From Granulicella sp. (GTDB lineage: Bacteria > Acidobacteriota > Terriglobia > Terriglobales > Acidobacteriaceae), in assembly GCA_025408425.1 (NCBI GenBank), contig JANXYX010000001.1:340014-404013 (forward strand): 64,000 nucleotides of DNA, written 5' to 3'. The position numbers and the translations under genes were made by a program. Shown here piece by piece: positions 44,954 to 55,957 of the stretch. Numbering within the stretch: position 1 is the stretch's first letter; each line of letters begins with the position of its first letter. The notes under the pieces were generated by a model. The model was not told the DNA's origin and ran no database searches. It worked only from the letters and a program-made list of their open reading frames with translations.

Positions 44954-45007
44954 CACTCGCTGGCGCGGTGCGGCACACTCCCGTTATTTTAGGGGTGAGG
45001 TCTTTTT

Positions 45008-45979
45008 ATGGACGGCTCTGAGCGAATTGCCCCACCAACCGAAGTAGCACCATTTGCGTCTGGCCAAGTGCCGAACGCCGATCCTGACTCAACCGCAAGA
45101 CTAGTGCGCGCTCGCACTCAGGTGGGTGACTTCGAACTGACGATCTGCACGGATGGCACCTACCTGCTCGATGGCGGTGCCATGTTCGGTGTCGTTCCCA
45201 AGACCCTGTGGCAGAAGCGGATTCCCGCGGACGATCAGAACCGTATTCTGCTGGGGCTCAATACTGCAGTTGTCCGTACCGGCAAGCACACGGTGGTTAT
45301 CGAGACCGGTATCGGCAACAAGCAGTCGCCTAAGATGCGGGAGATCTACCGCAATCAGGAGCTGCTTCCTATATCCCTCAACGCTGCTGGCATCTGGGCC
45401 GAGGAGGTGGACATCGTCATCAACACGCATCTTCACTTCGATCACTGTGGCTGGAACACTACGCTGCTACCGGACGGCTCGGTGACGCCGACCTTCCCTA
45501 ATGCGCGCTACTTCGCACATGCAGGCGAAGTGGCCCATGGACATCTGCAACTCGACCGCGACCGCGTCAGCTATCTCTCCCCGAACTATGACCCGCTGAT
45601 CCAGTCCGGCCAGATGACATTGCTCACCACGGAGGAAATTCGAGGTAACGCGGAGATCGTCCCCGGGATCAGCGTTGAGCTTTTTCCCGGCCACACGGCC
45701 CAGCTTATGGGGGTTCACATCGAGTCTAAGGCGGCAGGTGGAGCCAGCGAGCATGCCTGCTACATCTCCGACCTGATTCCTACCAGCGCACATCTGGACC
45801 CCACCTGGGTGATGGGCTACGATCTCGATCCGCTGACCTGCATCGAGCAACGCAAGCGCTTCTACCAGCGAGCTATTCCCGAGGATTGGCTGGTGCTGTT
45901 CACGCACGACCACCACACTCCGATGGCGCGGATCGGGCTGAATGACAAGGGAAAGCCGATCGTACGGTCGAAGACCTAG
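45008..45979 (+). CDS. MBL-fold metallo-hydrolase
   Basis: A 323-residue metallo-beta-lactamase-fold enzyme. The signature THLHFDHCGW (H-x-H-x-D-H) and later His and Asp ligands (FPGHTAQ, CYISDLIP, FTHDHH) give a two-metal site. The layout resembles quorum-quenching lactonase or methyl-parathion-hydrolase relatives, but the substrate is not determinable. No signal peptide. The start has a GGTGAGG site eight bases upstream. A bidirectional terminator follows, shared with rpmA. Confidence 0.88.
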   Translation: MDGSERIAPPTEVAPFASGQVPNADPDSTARLVRARTQVGDFELTICTDGTYLLDGGAMFGVVPKTLWQKRIPADDQNRILLGLNTAVVRTGKHTVVIETGIGNKQSPKMREIYRNQELLPISLNAAGIWAEEVDIVINTHLHFDHCGWNTTLLPDGSVTPTFPNARYFAHAGEVAHGHLQLDRDRVSYLSPNYDPLIQSGQMTLLTTEEIRGNAEIVPGISVELFPGHTAQLMGVHIESKAAGGASEHACYISDLIPTSAHLDPTWVMGYDLDPLTCIEQRKRFYQRAIPEDWLVLFTHDHHTPMARIGLNDKGKPIVRSKT

Positions 45980-46006
45980 TTTTGTAGCGCATTGCCGTAA
46001 ACGCAG

Positions 46007-46034
46007 AAGAGCCTCGCCGGAGCGAGGCTCTTTT
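46007..46034. terminator. Bidirectional terminator between the MBL gene and rpmA
   Basis: An 11-bp stem (46007-46017 with 46022-46032, loop CGGA) with A and T flanks ends both convergent transcripts; TTTT follows on the plus side. Confidence 0.92.
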
Positions 46035-46048
46035 ATGATGCAGAAAAT

Positions 46049-46324
46049 CTATGCGAGAACGGCAGACACTTCAGCTGGCTCGACGTTGACAAACCGACCG
46101 TGCTGACCGCGATCCTGAAACTGAACGATGCCGCTGACCTTCGCGAAGAGGGTGTCATCTTTGCCCCGTCCGACGTTCGCGCCGGGCTTGAGCGGTGTTC
46201 CACGCTGCCGGACGATGATGCCGCCGCCGGGGATTACCTGTCCGCCAAATACCTTGACGCCAAGCCGCTGTGCATTTGAGTCGCGGCCGTTTTTAGAAGA
46301 ACCTAAACCTTTTTTATGTGCCAT
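46049..46324 (-). CDS. rpmA: Ribosomal protein bL27
   Basis: A 91-residue basic large-subunit protein located near the peptidyl transferase centre. It has the usual start [15 protein letters not shown], then [19 protein letters not shown] and [15 protein letters not shown]. The N-terminal Met-Ala is direct, with no cleaved extension. It follows rplU by 86 bases on the same strand. Confidence 0.97.
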   Translation of the reverse strand: MAHKKGLGSSKNGRDSNAQRLGVKVFGGQVIPGGGIIVRQRGTPLKPGANVGRGKDDTLFAKVSGIVQFQDRGQHGRFVNVEPAEVSAVLA

Positions 46325-46410
46325 TTCACTGCCTCTTCCGCGCCGCCCTCAGGCTCGAGCGCTCTGAAATCTAAGACCCAAAAACTAACAGCTCACTGCT
46401 AAGAAGCTTT

Positions 46411-46734
46411 TTAAGCTTTGAAGCTCTTGCCGTTTACCTGAATCTCGTTGATCTTGACCTCAACGAAGTTCTGCCGGTGACCCTGCATCTTCTTGTACTG
46501 CTTCTTGCGCTTCAGCTTGAAGACCAGGATCTTCTCGCCACGGCCTACGCCGACGACGGATGCGAGCACCTTGGCGCCCGAAAGCTCCTGCTCGAACTTG
46601 CCCTCTTCGCCGCTGACGGCCAGAATGTCGGAAAACTCAACTGCGCCGTTCTCATGCGCTGTGGTCTCAATCTTTAGTTTGTCGCCCGGGGATACCAGGT
46701 ACTGCTTGCCGCCAGTGCGGATAACTGCGTACAT
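46411..46734 (-). CDS. rplU: Ribosomal protein bL21
   Basis: A 107-residue large-subunit protein. It starts MYAVIRTGGKQYLVSPGD, the normal bL21 N-terminus, so the ATG at 46734 is chosen over one at 46824 that would add 30 unrelated residues. The C-terminal LKRKKQYKKMQGHRQNF is typical. It is the first gene of the rplU-rpmA pair; a good promoter lies at 46939-46967, giving a leader of about 200 bases, long enough for regulation. Confidence 0.97.
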   Translation of the reverse strand: MYAVIRTGGKQYLVSPGDKLKIETTAHENGAVEFSDILAVSGEEGKFEQELSGAKVLASVVGVGRGEKILVFKLKRKKQYKKMQGHRQNFVEVKINEIQVNGKSFKA

Positions 46735-46938
46735 GACTAGAAACCTCAAGCGACGCGCAACTAAGCGCGAACCGCTTCCTTGATAGATTGTGCTGCATGG
46801 GGCGCATACAGAAGACTGCATCAAGCCAACCGGTCTGAACGCCCGCAGTCTCTTGTGAAGCCGACCGCCGGTTCAAACCTGTCGACCCTGCAACACACGT
46901 AGAAAGAAGACACGCAGGCTGCAGCGCCAAACTTAGAA

Positions 46939-46967
46939 AGTGTATCGCGTTCCAGAGGTTGGGTCAA
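46939..46967 (-). promoter_or_regulatory. Promoter of rplU-rpmA
   Basis: On the complement, TTGACC (46962-46967) and TACACT (46939-46944) are separated by exactly 17 bases. The -35 box overlaps the last codons of the glycosyltransferase gene. The leader to rplU is about 200 bases. Confidence 0.7.
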
Positions 46968-48313
46968 CGTCTAGTATCGGGCAGTCTCGTTCGCTCCGCA
47001 CTTTGAAAGAGATAGACCGCCAGAATACAGATCAGCGGCTCCAATGGATGGCGGAACCGCGCATGGACCGTCACCAGGTAATAGGGGATCGGCAGCAGGG
47101 CGAAGGCCCAGGCCATCAGGCCTGCCGCCGGCATCCTCTGCCGCAGGGCCAGCCCCAGCCCCATCAGCCCGCACAGGCTGATAAACCCAAAGTTCAGCAC
47201 TCTTCCTATCTCCACGTACCAGGGGTTGTCCGGTGGATGCGGCACGCTCGCCCAGAAGAAATAGAGCCGCTTGGCACAGATGGCCCAGTAGTGGGCCCTG
47301 TGCGCTGCAATGTATTCCTTGGCCCGTGCTCCCTGCATTGCGGCATATCGCACTTCGCCCATCGCCGCATACAGCTTCAGTTGCTCAGGAGCTTGAAACG
47401 GATGGTTGTACTCCATCAGCAGGCCAGTCGAGCCGGGTCCATTCCCCAGATACATCTCTGCGCCCAGATTTCCCCGCAGCGGTATGAATGCGTGGAAGAC
47501 TTGCCAGTTCCTCCAGGTCCACGGCGCAACACATGCGAGAAAGATCAGCCCCGCCAACGCCGCTCCGCGAATCCCCACCGCCCATTGCCTGTCTCCCAGC
47601 AGAATCCAAACTCCGCACACCGGCAGAAAGATGAGCAGCGTTGAGTTGGACAGCGCGATAAGGCCCCACAGAAGACCAAACAGACACCATTGCAATGTTC
47701 GCCGCCGACTGCCGCCCGCTGCCGCTGCAGTGTGCTCACTGGGCTGGGTTCCAACTCCGCGCATACGCAGGGCTAGTACCAGCACCCACGCAAACAAGGC
47801 GGTCGTCAGAGTCATCTCCCAGATCCAACGGACGGCATACTGCATGGCCGCCGGGTGCAGCGCCCAGATCCACCCAGACCACAGCGCCACTTTGCTGCCA
47901 TAACACAGCACGCCAATCTCCCAGACTGCTACCGCCGTTAGACCAGAGAGAGCAGAGTTGATCGCCAGCAGTACCCATGCCGACTTCAGCGTAAATACCC
48001 CGAATAGCTTGAAGACTGCAGCCATCAAGAGCGGATAAAGCGGCGGCAGCCAAGCTGTTGGGCCTGAATGAGATAGGAAGGCATTCGCGAACGGGTCAGA
48101 GTAGCCGTAGCCCGTCACCAGCGCCCGCGCGATCCGTCCTGCCTCCCAGCCAAACTGGAAGTGATCCTCCAGCGGTCTTACGCGGTAGGTATGCGCCAGC
48201 GTCATATAAAGCACGCGCACCAGGAATCCGACCCAGAACATGCGCCATTGCACGCGCGGCCCTGATCCGTTGCCTTGCATCCACGCTGTGAGCCGGGAAA
48301 TCAGGCGACACAT
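46964..48313 (-). CDS. Membrane glycosyltransferase (GT-C, ArnT/PMT-like)
   Basis: A 449-residue integral membrane protein with about ten membrane segments and a large loop after the first one. The loop has the GT-C pattern with acidic residues (RPLEDHFQFGWEAGRIARAL) and the dolichyl-mannosyltransferase-like YGYSDPFAN. Such enzymes transfer a sugar from a lipid-phosphate donor to an acceptor outside the inner membrane. The acceptor and sugar are unknown. It is divergent from dut and lies directly upstream of the rplU promoter, without its own obvious terminator. Confidence 0.8.
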   Translation of the reverse strand: MCRLISRLTAWMQGNGSGPRVQWRMFWVGFLVRVLYMTLAHTYRVRPLEDHFQFGWEAGRIARALVTGYGYSDPFANAFLSHSGPTAWLPPLYPLLMAAVFKLFGVFTLKSAWVLLAINSALSGLTAVAVWEIGVLCYGSKVALWSGWIWALHPAAMQYAVRWIWEMTLTTALFAWVLVLALRMRGVGTQPSEHTAAAAGGSRRRTLQWCLFGLLWGLIALSNSTLLIFLPVCGVWILLGDRQWAVGIRGAALAGLIFLACVAPWTWRNWQVFHAFIPLRGNLGAEMYLGNGPGSTGLLMEYNHPFQAPEQLKLYAAMGEVRYAAMQGARAKEYIAAHRAHYWAICAKRLYFFWASVPHPPDNPWYVEIGRVLNFGFISLCGLMGLGLALRQRMPAAGLMAWAFALLPIPYYLVTVHARFRHPLEPLICILAVYLFQSAERTRLPDTRR

Positions 48314-48435
48314 CCTCTGTCTGTCGATCGCATCGCCACGATCATACCTGTTCTGCCCCGGTCAAAATCCCGCTCAACCTGCCTCTCGTAAAGCCGTGGC
48401 CTCTATTCCTCCGCTGAGACGGGTAAACTTCAGCT

Positions 48436-48882
48436 ATGCAAGCCGTTATCAAAGTCCTCAAGCTTCACCCTTCAGCCCAGTTGCCTCGCTACGCCCACAC
48501 CGGCGCGTGGGGAGACCTGGCCGCCGATCTCTACGCCACCACGCCTGCAACGCTTGCGCCTGCAGGTCAGCAGGGAAGCACACTTGCGGTCGCTACCGGC
48601 CTGTCCATGGAGTTTCCGGCTACCCATGGCGCACTGGTGGAAGACCGTTCCGGCCTTGCCATACGCGGCATTACCACGCTGGCGGGTGTCATTGACCCGG
48701 GCTACCGGGGCGAAATCAAGATCGTCCTAACCAACCTCAATCCGGCGCCCTTTGAAGTTGCCGTTGGCGACCGCATCGCCCAGCTTCGCATCGTCCAGCG
48801 GATCGAGGCTACCTTTGAGGAGGTCGCCGAGTTGGCCGAAGCCCCTCGCGGCGACGGAGGTTTTGGGAGCACGGGCAAATAA
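48436..48882 (+). CDS. dut: dUTP diphosphatase (dUTPase)
   Basis: A 148-residue trimeric dUTPase that hydrolyses dUTP to dUMP and keeps uracil out of DNA. The motifs are in order: GDLAADLYA (motif 1), RSGLAI (motif 2), AGVIDPGYRGEIKIVL (motif 3, catalytic Asp), DRIAQLRI (motif 4), and the flexible C-terminal RGDGGFGSTGK (motif 5). Length is normal. The ATG lacks a strong ribosome site. Confidence 0.95.
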   Translation: MQAVIKVLKLHPSAQLPRYAHTGAWGDLAADLYATTPATLAPAGQQGSTLAVATGLSMEFPATHGALVEDRSGLAIRGITTLAGVIDPGYRGEIKIVLTNLNPAPFEVAVGDRIAQLRIVQRIEATFEEVAELAEAPRGDGGFGSTGK

Positions 48883-48966
48883 TTAATAAGAGAGCGTGCA
48901 GTAGTCCGGAGCCAATGCACGAAGGCGTATCCTCTCTCCAATAGTGCTATGGGAGGGACTTCCTGT

Positions 48967-49875
48967 ATGCAATCGCCTACCGATATCTCATGGCCTCCGC
49001 TGCCATGGAAAGAGTGGGAGGCGACCGCATCCACCCTGCATATGTGGACGCAGATCGTCGGCAAGACGCGGCTGGCGCTGACCCCTGTCCAGAATCACTG
49101 GTGGAATGTTCCCCTGTACGTCACGGCGCGCGGATTGGGCACGTCTCTCATGCCGTGCAACAACGACGATCTGCTCGAGATCGAGTTCGACTTCGTCGCC
49201 CACCAGTTGCATCTTCGCCGTAGCTCTGGCACGGCGTTAACAGTTCCTCTGCATGCTCAGTCCGTGGCCGATTTCTATCGTGAGTATCAGCAATGCCTTA
49301 CGGCTCTGGGCGTCTCCGTTTCGATCCATCCAATGCCGGTCGAAGTTGTTGATCCGATACGATTCGACCTGGATACGGTCCACAAGTCGTATGACGGCGA
49401 ATACGCGCATCGGTTCTGGCAGATACTGTTGCACGCCGACAAGCTCTTCAAACGCTTCGCGACCGGTTTCACCGGCAAGATCAGTCCAGTTCACTTCTTC
49501 TGGGGCAGCTTCGATCTGGCGGTCACCCGCTTCTCCGGCCGTCGTGCGCCGGCGCGCGAGAGGGCCGACCGCATCACGCGCGAGGCCTATTCGCACGAGG
49601 TAATCAGCGCGGGTTTCTGGCCGGGCAACGGCGGCTTCGGGGCGGCGGCCTTCTACTGTTACGCGGCGCCCGCACCCGCTGGACTCGCCGAAAGCCATAT
49701 TCATCCGTCATTTGCCTCTTACAACGAGGCACTGGGCGAGTTCATTCTGAAGTACGACGACGTCCGCCTGCAGCCCTCGCCAGAGCAGGCTGTTATGGAC
49801 TTCCTGCAGAGCACCTATGAGGTGGCAGCGGATCTGGCAAAGTGGGACCGCGCCGCGCTGGATCGTCCCATATAG
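48967..49875 (+). CDS. DUF5996 family protein
   Basis: A 302-residue soluble protein recognised as DUF5996 by LHMWTQIVGKTRLALTP, NHWWNVPLYVTARGL, LEIEFDFVAHQLHLR and the C-terminal GFWPGNGGFGAAAFYCY. The family is widespread in Acidobacteriota and other bacteria; no activity is known. The ATG at 48967 is chosen because GGGAGGGA lies eight to nine bases before it; an ATG at 48949 sits inside that site. Confidence 0.85.
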   Translation: MQSPTDISWPPLPWKEWEATASTLHMWTQIVGKTRLALTPVQNHWWNVPLYVTARGLGTSLMPCNNDDLLEIEFDFVAHQLHLRRSSGTALTVPLHAQSVADFYREYQQCLTALGVSVSIHPMPVEVVDPIRFDLDTVHKSYDGEYAHRFWQILLHADKLFKRFATGFTGKISPVHFFWGSFDLAVTRFSGRRAPARERADRITREAYSHEVISAGFWPGNGGFGAAAFYCYAAPAPAGLAESHIHPSFASYNEALGEFILKYDDVRLQPSPEQAVMDFLQSTYEVAADLAKWDRAALDRPI

Positions 49876-49938
49876 TGCCTCGTCCAGAGACCCGCGCCGC
49901 TTTGCCCATCAGGCATGCGACAATCTAAATAGCGAGCC

Positions 49939-52409
49939 ATGCCCAATCAGCAAGTTCAGCACCCCATCGTAGTACCCTCTCCCGTCACCATCACCCCGGC
50001 GCTGCTCAAGCAGCACAGCATCACGCCGGATGAGTACACGCGCATCGAAACCGCCCTTGGCCGTACGCCATCGCTTACGGAACTTGGCATCTTTTCGGTG
50101 ATGTGGTCCGAGCACTGCTCGTACAAGTCATCGCGGGTCCACCTCAAGCGCTTACCCACCAAAGGTGTTCGCGCCTCCGGCCCGGGCAGCGTTGTCCAGG
50201 GACCCGGTGAGAACGCCGGCATCATCGACGTGGGCGACGGCTGGGCCTGCGCCTTCAAGATCGAGTCGCACAATCACCCCAGCTATATCGAGCCCTATCA
50301 GGGCGCGGCGACCGGCGTGGGTGGCATTCTCCGCGACATCTTCACCATGAACGCGCGTCCGTTTGCCGTTATGGACAGCCTCCGCTTTGGTCCTCTGGAC
50401 GAAGCCGAGCCGGATGAGGCGTTGCGGGCCAAGAATCACCACATCGTAAACGGCGTTGTCGCTGGCGTTGCTGGTTACGGCAACTGCTTTGGCGTTCCGA
50501 ACCTCGGCGGGGAGACCCGTTTCGAGAGCTGTTACTCCGGCAACCCGCTGCTGAACGCCTTTGCCCTTGGCCTGGTCAAGATCGACGAGATCTTTTATGC
50601 CAAGGCTACCGGTGTCGGCAACCCTGTCATCTACGTTGGAGCCAAGACCGGACGCGATGGAATTCACGGGGCAACCATGGCGAGCGAGGAGTTCACCGAA
50701 GGCTCCGAGCAGAAGCGCCCCAACGTCCAGATGGGCGACCCTTTCATGGAGAAGCTGCTGCTGGAAGCCTGCCTCGAAGCGATGGCCACTGGCGCGGTTC
50801 TCGGCATTCAGGACATGGGCGCAGCCGGGCTTACCTGCTCCACCTGCGAGATGGGTGCGCGCGGCGAACTTGGCCTCACCATCGAGCTCGACCTGGTACC
50901 GCAGCGTGCCACCGGCATGACCAGCTACGAGATCATGCTGTCCGAATCGCAGGAGCGCATGCTGCTGGTCGCCGATAAGGGCCGCGAAGGCGAAGTGCTT
51001 GCCGTCTTCGCGAAGTGGGGTCTCGACGCCAGCATCGTTGGCATCGTGACCGCTGACGACACCATGCGCGTTACGCATCACGGCGAACTTGTTGCCGAAA
51101 TCCCGAACAAGGCTCTGACCGACGATGCGCCTGTCTACCACCGGCCCGTCGGAACTTGGACCGCTCCCGTTCCGAAAGACCCACCGGCACATATCCTCGA
51201 AGCTCTCCAGCAGCCTCGCGACTACACGGACGACCTGAAGAAGCTGCTAGCTTCGGCCAACATCTGCGACAAGCGCTGGGTTTTTGAGCAGTATGACTCG
51301 ATGGTGCAGACCAATACCGTGCAGGGCCCCGGCGGCGAAGCCGGAGTCATGCGCATCAAGGGCACCGGCGCGGCGCACCAGCATGGCCTGCTCTCCGAAG
51401 TGGCGGAGGTCATCGCTGCATCCACCCCCGAGGGCGAAGCCGCTCTGATGGCCGAAGATAAGAAAGAACTGGACAGCGCAGCGAAGACTGAGCGCGGCCT
51501 GGCCATGGCCCTTGCAGGCAATGGCCGCTGGACCTATCTCGACCCGAAACTTGGAGCGATGCACGCCGTCGCCGAAGCCGCCCGCAAGGTCGCTTGCACC
51601 GGAGCCACTCCTGTCTCGGCAACTAACTGCCTCAACTTTGGAAATCCCGAGAAGCCCGAGATCATGGCACAACTCTCCGCCGCAATCGATGGGATCTCCG
51701 AAGCGTGTATCGCCCTCGGCACGCCCGTTACCGGCGGCAACGTCTCGCTCTATAACGAGACCAAGGGCGAAGGCATTTATCCGACGCCAGTTCTGGGCAT
51801 TGTCGGCATCATCGACGACGTGAGCAAGTCCGTTCCCTCAGCCTTTCAGAAGTCCGGAGATCTGGTGCTCTTCCTCTCCTCCTTCCAGGGCAAAGGCCGC
51901 GATGTCTACCGTGAGTTTGGTTCAACGGAGTACGCGAAGAGCATCGAGCAATCGCTGTGGGGCAAACCACCCGATATTGACGTGCAGCAGGAGGCGGCGC
52001 TGCACAAGGTGCTCGCCGCGCTTGCCGCAAAGGGGCTCCTCTCTTCTGCCTCGGACATCTCTGACGGCGGCTCTGCAGTGGCGCTTGCGAAGGGCTGCTT
52101 CCCCCGCAAGCTGGGCGTCAACATCTCCATGACGATGCCTAAGGCCGAGCCTTTCGACATCAAGGAGCGCCTCTTCAGCGAGATCGCCTCTTCCATCATT
52201 GCTACCGCCGAACCTGCGAAGCTCGCAGAGATCCAAGCCGTTCTCACGGATTATCCTGGCGTGTGGGTTGCCCCTATCGGTGAGGTTACTGCCGGCAACT
52301 ACAGGATCGCCATCAATCAACAGACCATCATCGACCAGCCTTTAGAACAGTTGAAGACTTCTTACACCGGTGCTCTCGAATCGCAGCTTGCCGCGGAGGT
52401 GCTCCTCTA

Positions 52410-52410
<1 letters not shown>
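49939..52410 (+). CDS. purL: Phosphoribosylformylglycinamidine synthase PurL (small-type)
   Basis: An 823-residue FGAM synthase subunit for step four of purine synthesis. The small-type enzyme lacks the glutaminase domain, so separate PurS and PurQ partners are expected elsewhere. Motifs seen: [39 protein letters not shown], the ATP-binding [10 protein letters not shown] region, and the C-terminal half with [20 protein letters not shown]. It is somewhat longer than most small PurL proteins (about 730-760). It overlaps purF by one base (TAATG). Confidence 0.95.
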
Positions 52411-53921
<1,511 letters not shown>

Positions 53922-53933
53922 ACCTAATTGTTC

Positions 53934-53962
53934 AGCGGGCCAGACTGTTGCTCCGGCCCGCT
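53934..53962. terminator. Hairpin between purF and the VOC gene
   Basis: AGCGGGCC (53934-53941) pairs with GGCCCGCT (53955-53962) around a 13-base loop between two convergent stop codons. No T-run; a bidirectional pause or weak terminator. Confidence 0.55.
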
Positions 53963-53989
53963 ACTTCCGACTTAGACTTTCACGGAGAA

Positions 53990-54877
53990 CTATTTATCTT
54001 CCACTTCGCTGGGATGCTTGCTTGCAAACGGTGAGCAGCAAGGCTCCTGCGCGGGCTTGAACTCCATGTATTCGATGCGTGTCTGGTCTGGGTCAAATAC
54101 ATTCAACTGCACCTTGCCGTCCCGTCCCATCTGGGTCTTCTTGCAGTTTGCGTCGGTACAGTTGTTGCGCGCCAGACCGGCCACGACTGTGTCCATTTTC
54201 GCGATGCCCAGCGAGAAGTGATCCATCATTCCCAGTTGTCGCAGGTCTGGCTCCGCAGGATTGTTGAGCATATACTCCAGCCAGTCCGTTCCCTCCGGAA
54301 CCTGCAGGCTCACGTAGTCCGTCGCGGTGTCGCTCTTTTGTCCACCATGCCAGTACGGCCGGAACCCCAGCAGTTCGCGATAAAACGCATCCTCCGCTGC
54401 TGCATTCCGTACGATAAATCCTGCATGGATGATGCGTTTCGCCGTCGCGCGCGAAGAGATCGTGTCACCGCCGGGATGCTTCGTTCCCTGCTGCACAAAG
54501 ACGATCAGATTTCCCTCGGGATCCTTTACGCCGAACCGTCCATGCTCCCTTTGCGGCACAGTCGTCACGCCGTGGGCTTTCATGTAACGCTCCAGACCAG
54601 CAGCATCCCGGGTGGTAAATCCCACTGCCGCCAGCCGCTCCGATACTCCTGGCTTGGCCAGCGGAGCCACTTGAAACCACTGCGAGTCGCTCACCGAGTA
54701 GTAATCTTCGCTGCCAATCTTCTTGCGTTCAAAACCAAGAGAGCCGTCATAGAAGCTCGCTGAGGCCTCCGGGTTAGCGGCATACATCCGCACAAAGGCG
54801 ATGCCTGTAATCGCTGGACGTTGCTGCGCCTGCAGCACGAAGCTGGACAAAAATAGGAGAAAAAGCGCTTTATTCAT
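53990..54877 (-). CDS. Exported VOC (glyoxalase-fold) protein, copy 1
   Basis: A 295-residue protein with a Sec signal peptide (MNKALFLLFLSSFVLQAQ) and two VOC (vicinal oxygen chelate) modules: the first begins ITGIAFVRMYAANPEASASF, the second IIHAGFIVRNAAAEDAFYREL. The second holds HAGF, YWHG and YMEF residues that could coordinate a metal. The tail contains CCSPF. It is a close relative of the next gene (about half identical by eye), in tandem. Substrate unknown; the export is uncommon for VOC proteins, which are usually cytosolic. Its own promoter lies at 54886-54915. Confidence 0.88.
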   Translation of the reverse strand: MNKALFLLFLSSFVLQAQQRPAITGIAFVRMYAANPEASASFYDGSLGFERKKIGSEDYYSVSDSQWFQVAPLAKPGVSERLAAVGFTTRDAAGLERYMKAHGVTTVPQREHGRFGVKDPEGNLIVFVQQGTKHPGGDTISSRATAKRIIHAGFIVRNAAAEDAFYRELLGFRPYWHGGQKSDTATDYVSLQVPEGTDWLEYMLNNPAEPDLRQLGMMDHFSLGIAKMDTVVAGLARNNCTDANCKKTQMGRDGKVQLNVFDPDQTRIEYMEFKPAQEPCCSPFASKHPSEVEDK

Positions 54878-54885
54878 GCACGCGA

Positions 54886-54915
54886 ACTCTAGTGGAACGT
54901 TTGTCCTAAAGTCAA
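54886..54915 (-). promoter_or_regulatory. Promoter of VOC copy 1
   Basis: On the complement, TTGACT (54910-54915) and TAGAGT (54886-54891) are 18 bases apart, and the following TTCGC leads into the start codon within nine bases. The spacer end GTTCCAC and the TTCGC leader are shared with the copy 2 promoter. Confidence 0.65.
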
Positions 54916-54982
54916 CCGCGACAGAATATCAAGACTGCGGCGTTGCGGCTGGGTCACTCATTGCCCTGGCCGGCAGTGCCAT

Positions 54983-55876
54983 CTATCGGTCTTCATGCTC
55001 GCTTGGCGCCTTGCCCAAAATCGGCGAGCAGCACGTCGGTCCCGATGGTTTGAACTCCATGAATTCGACCCGCGACATATCCGGGTCGAACAGGTTCAGT
55101 TGTATCTTGCCGTCGCGACCGTTGTGGGTATTTGCTGCCGTGCACTCGCTTCCTTTGCATCCGTTTCGCTGCAGGGCATCGATCACGGTGCCAATCTTCT
55201 CCACCCCCATCGAGAAGTGATTTGACCCGCCTAGCTGTTTCTGGGTCGCGTCAGGTGCGACGTTCAGCATGAACTCTACCCAGTCAGTTCCCTCGGGAAC
55301 GTGCATGCTCACATAGTCTGTTTCGCCGTCCTTGCGTCCGCCGTGCCAGTACGGCTGAAAGCCCAGCAGGTCGCCGAAGAACTGTTGCTCCACCGCTGTG
55401 TCATGCACCACAAAGCCCGCGTGGATGATGCGGTGCGCGGCCGCATGCGGCGACATGGAGGCATCCCTGGGAACGTGGAGCGCGTCCTGCTGTACAAAAG
55501 CGATCAAGTGGCCTTCAGGATCGCGGACGGTGAATCGTCCGTGCTGCAGCGGATCGACCATTTCGATCTTCTTAGTACGGAGGTAGCGCTCCATCGCTGC
55601 TACATTCCGCGTCATCAATCCGACCGCCGCTTGTCGGGAGTGGGGTGCTGGATTGGGCAGCGGTGCAACTTCGACCCACTGCAGGTCGTTGACAGCAAAG
55701 CGTGCAACACCGTCTTTCCCTGTCCGCTCCAAACCAATCAAGTCACCATAGAACGCTTCGGAGGCCTTAGGGTTTTCCGCGTACACACGCACAAATGCAA
55801 TTCCGGTGATTGCCGGTCGCTGCTGGGACTGCACGAAGGAAGTAGATAGAAGCAGGAGGCAAAGGGAATATTTCAT
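54983..55876 (-). CDS. Exported VOC (glyoxalase-fold) protein, copy 2
   Basis: A 297-residue paralogue of copy 1 with the same layout: signal peptide (LCLLLLSTSFVQSQ), two VOC modules (ITGIAFVRVYAENPKASEAF and IIHAGFVVHDTAVEQQFFGD), matching YWHGG, VPEGTDW, FDPD and EFMEFKP motifs, and an ending with CCSP. It is upstream of copy 1 on the same strand. Each copy has its own promoter, so both appear to be live rather than one being a relic. Function unknown; dioxygenase, hydrolase or binding roles are all possible in this fold. Confidence 0.88.
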   Translation of the reverse strand: MKYSLCLLLLSTSFVQSQQRPAITGIAFVRVYAENPKASEAFYGDLIGLERTGKDGVARFAVNDLQWVEVAPLPNPAPHSRQAAVGLMTRNVAAMERYLRTKKIEMVDPLQHGRFTVRDPEGHLIAFVQQDALHVPRDASMSPHAAAHRIIHAGFVVHDTAVEQQFFGDLLGFQPYWHGGRKDGETDYVSMHVPEGTDWVEFMLNVAPDATQKQLGGSNHFSMGVEKIGTVIDALQRNGCKGSECTAANTHNGRDGKIQLNLFDPDMSRVEFMEFKPSGPTCCSPILGKAPSEHEDR

Positions 55877-55884
55877 GAGTGCGA

Positions 55885-55914
55885 AATCTAGTGGAACACT
55901 TCAGCGCATGTCAA
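55885..55914 (-). promoter_or_regulatory. Promoter of VOC copy 2
   Basis: On the complement, TTGACA (55909-55914) and TAGATT (55885-55890) are 18 bases apart, with the same GTTCCAC just before the -10 box and TTCGC after it as in copy 1. The start codon lies within nine bases of the -10 box. Confidence 0.7.
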
Positions 55915-55957
55915 TCTGGACCGCACTGTCGGAGTCGCCGCCGATCGACCGTGCGCT

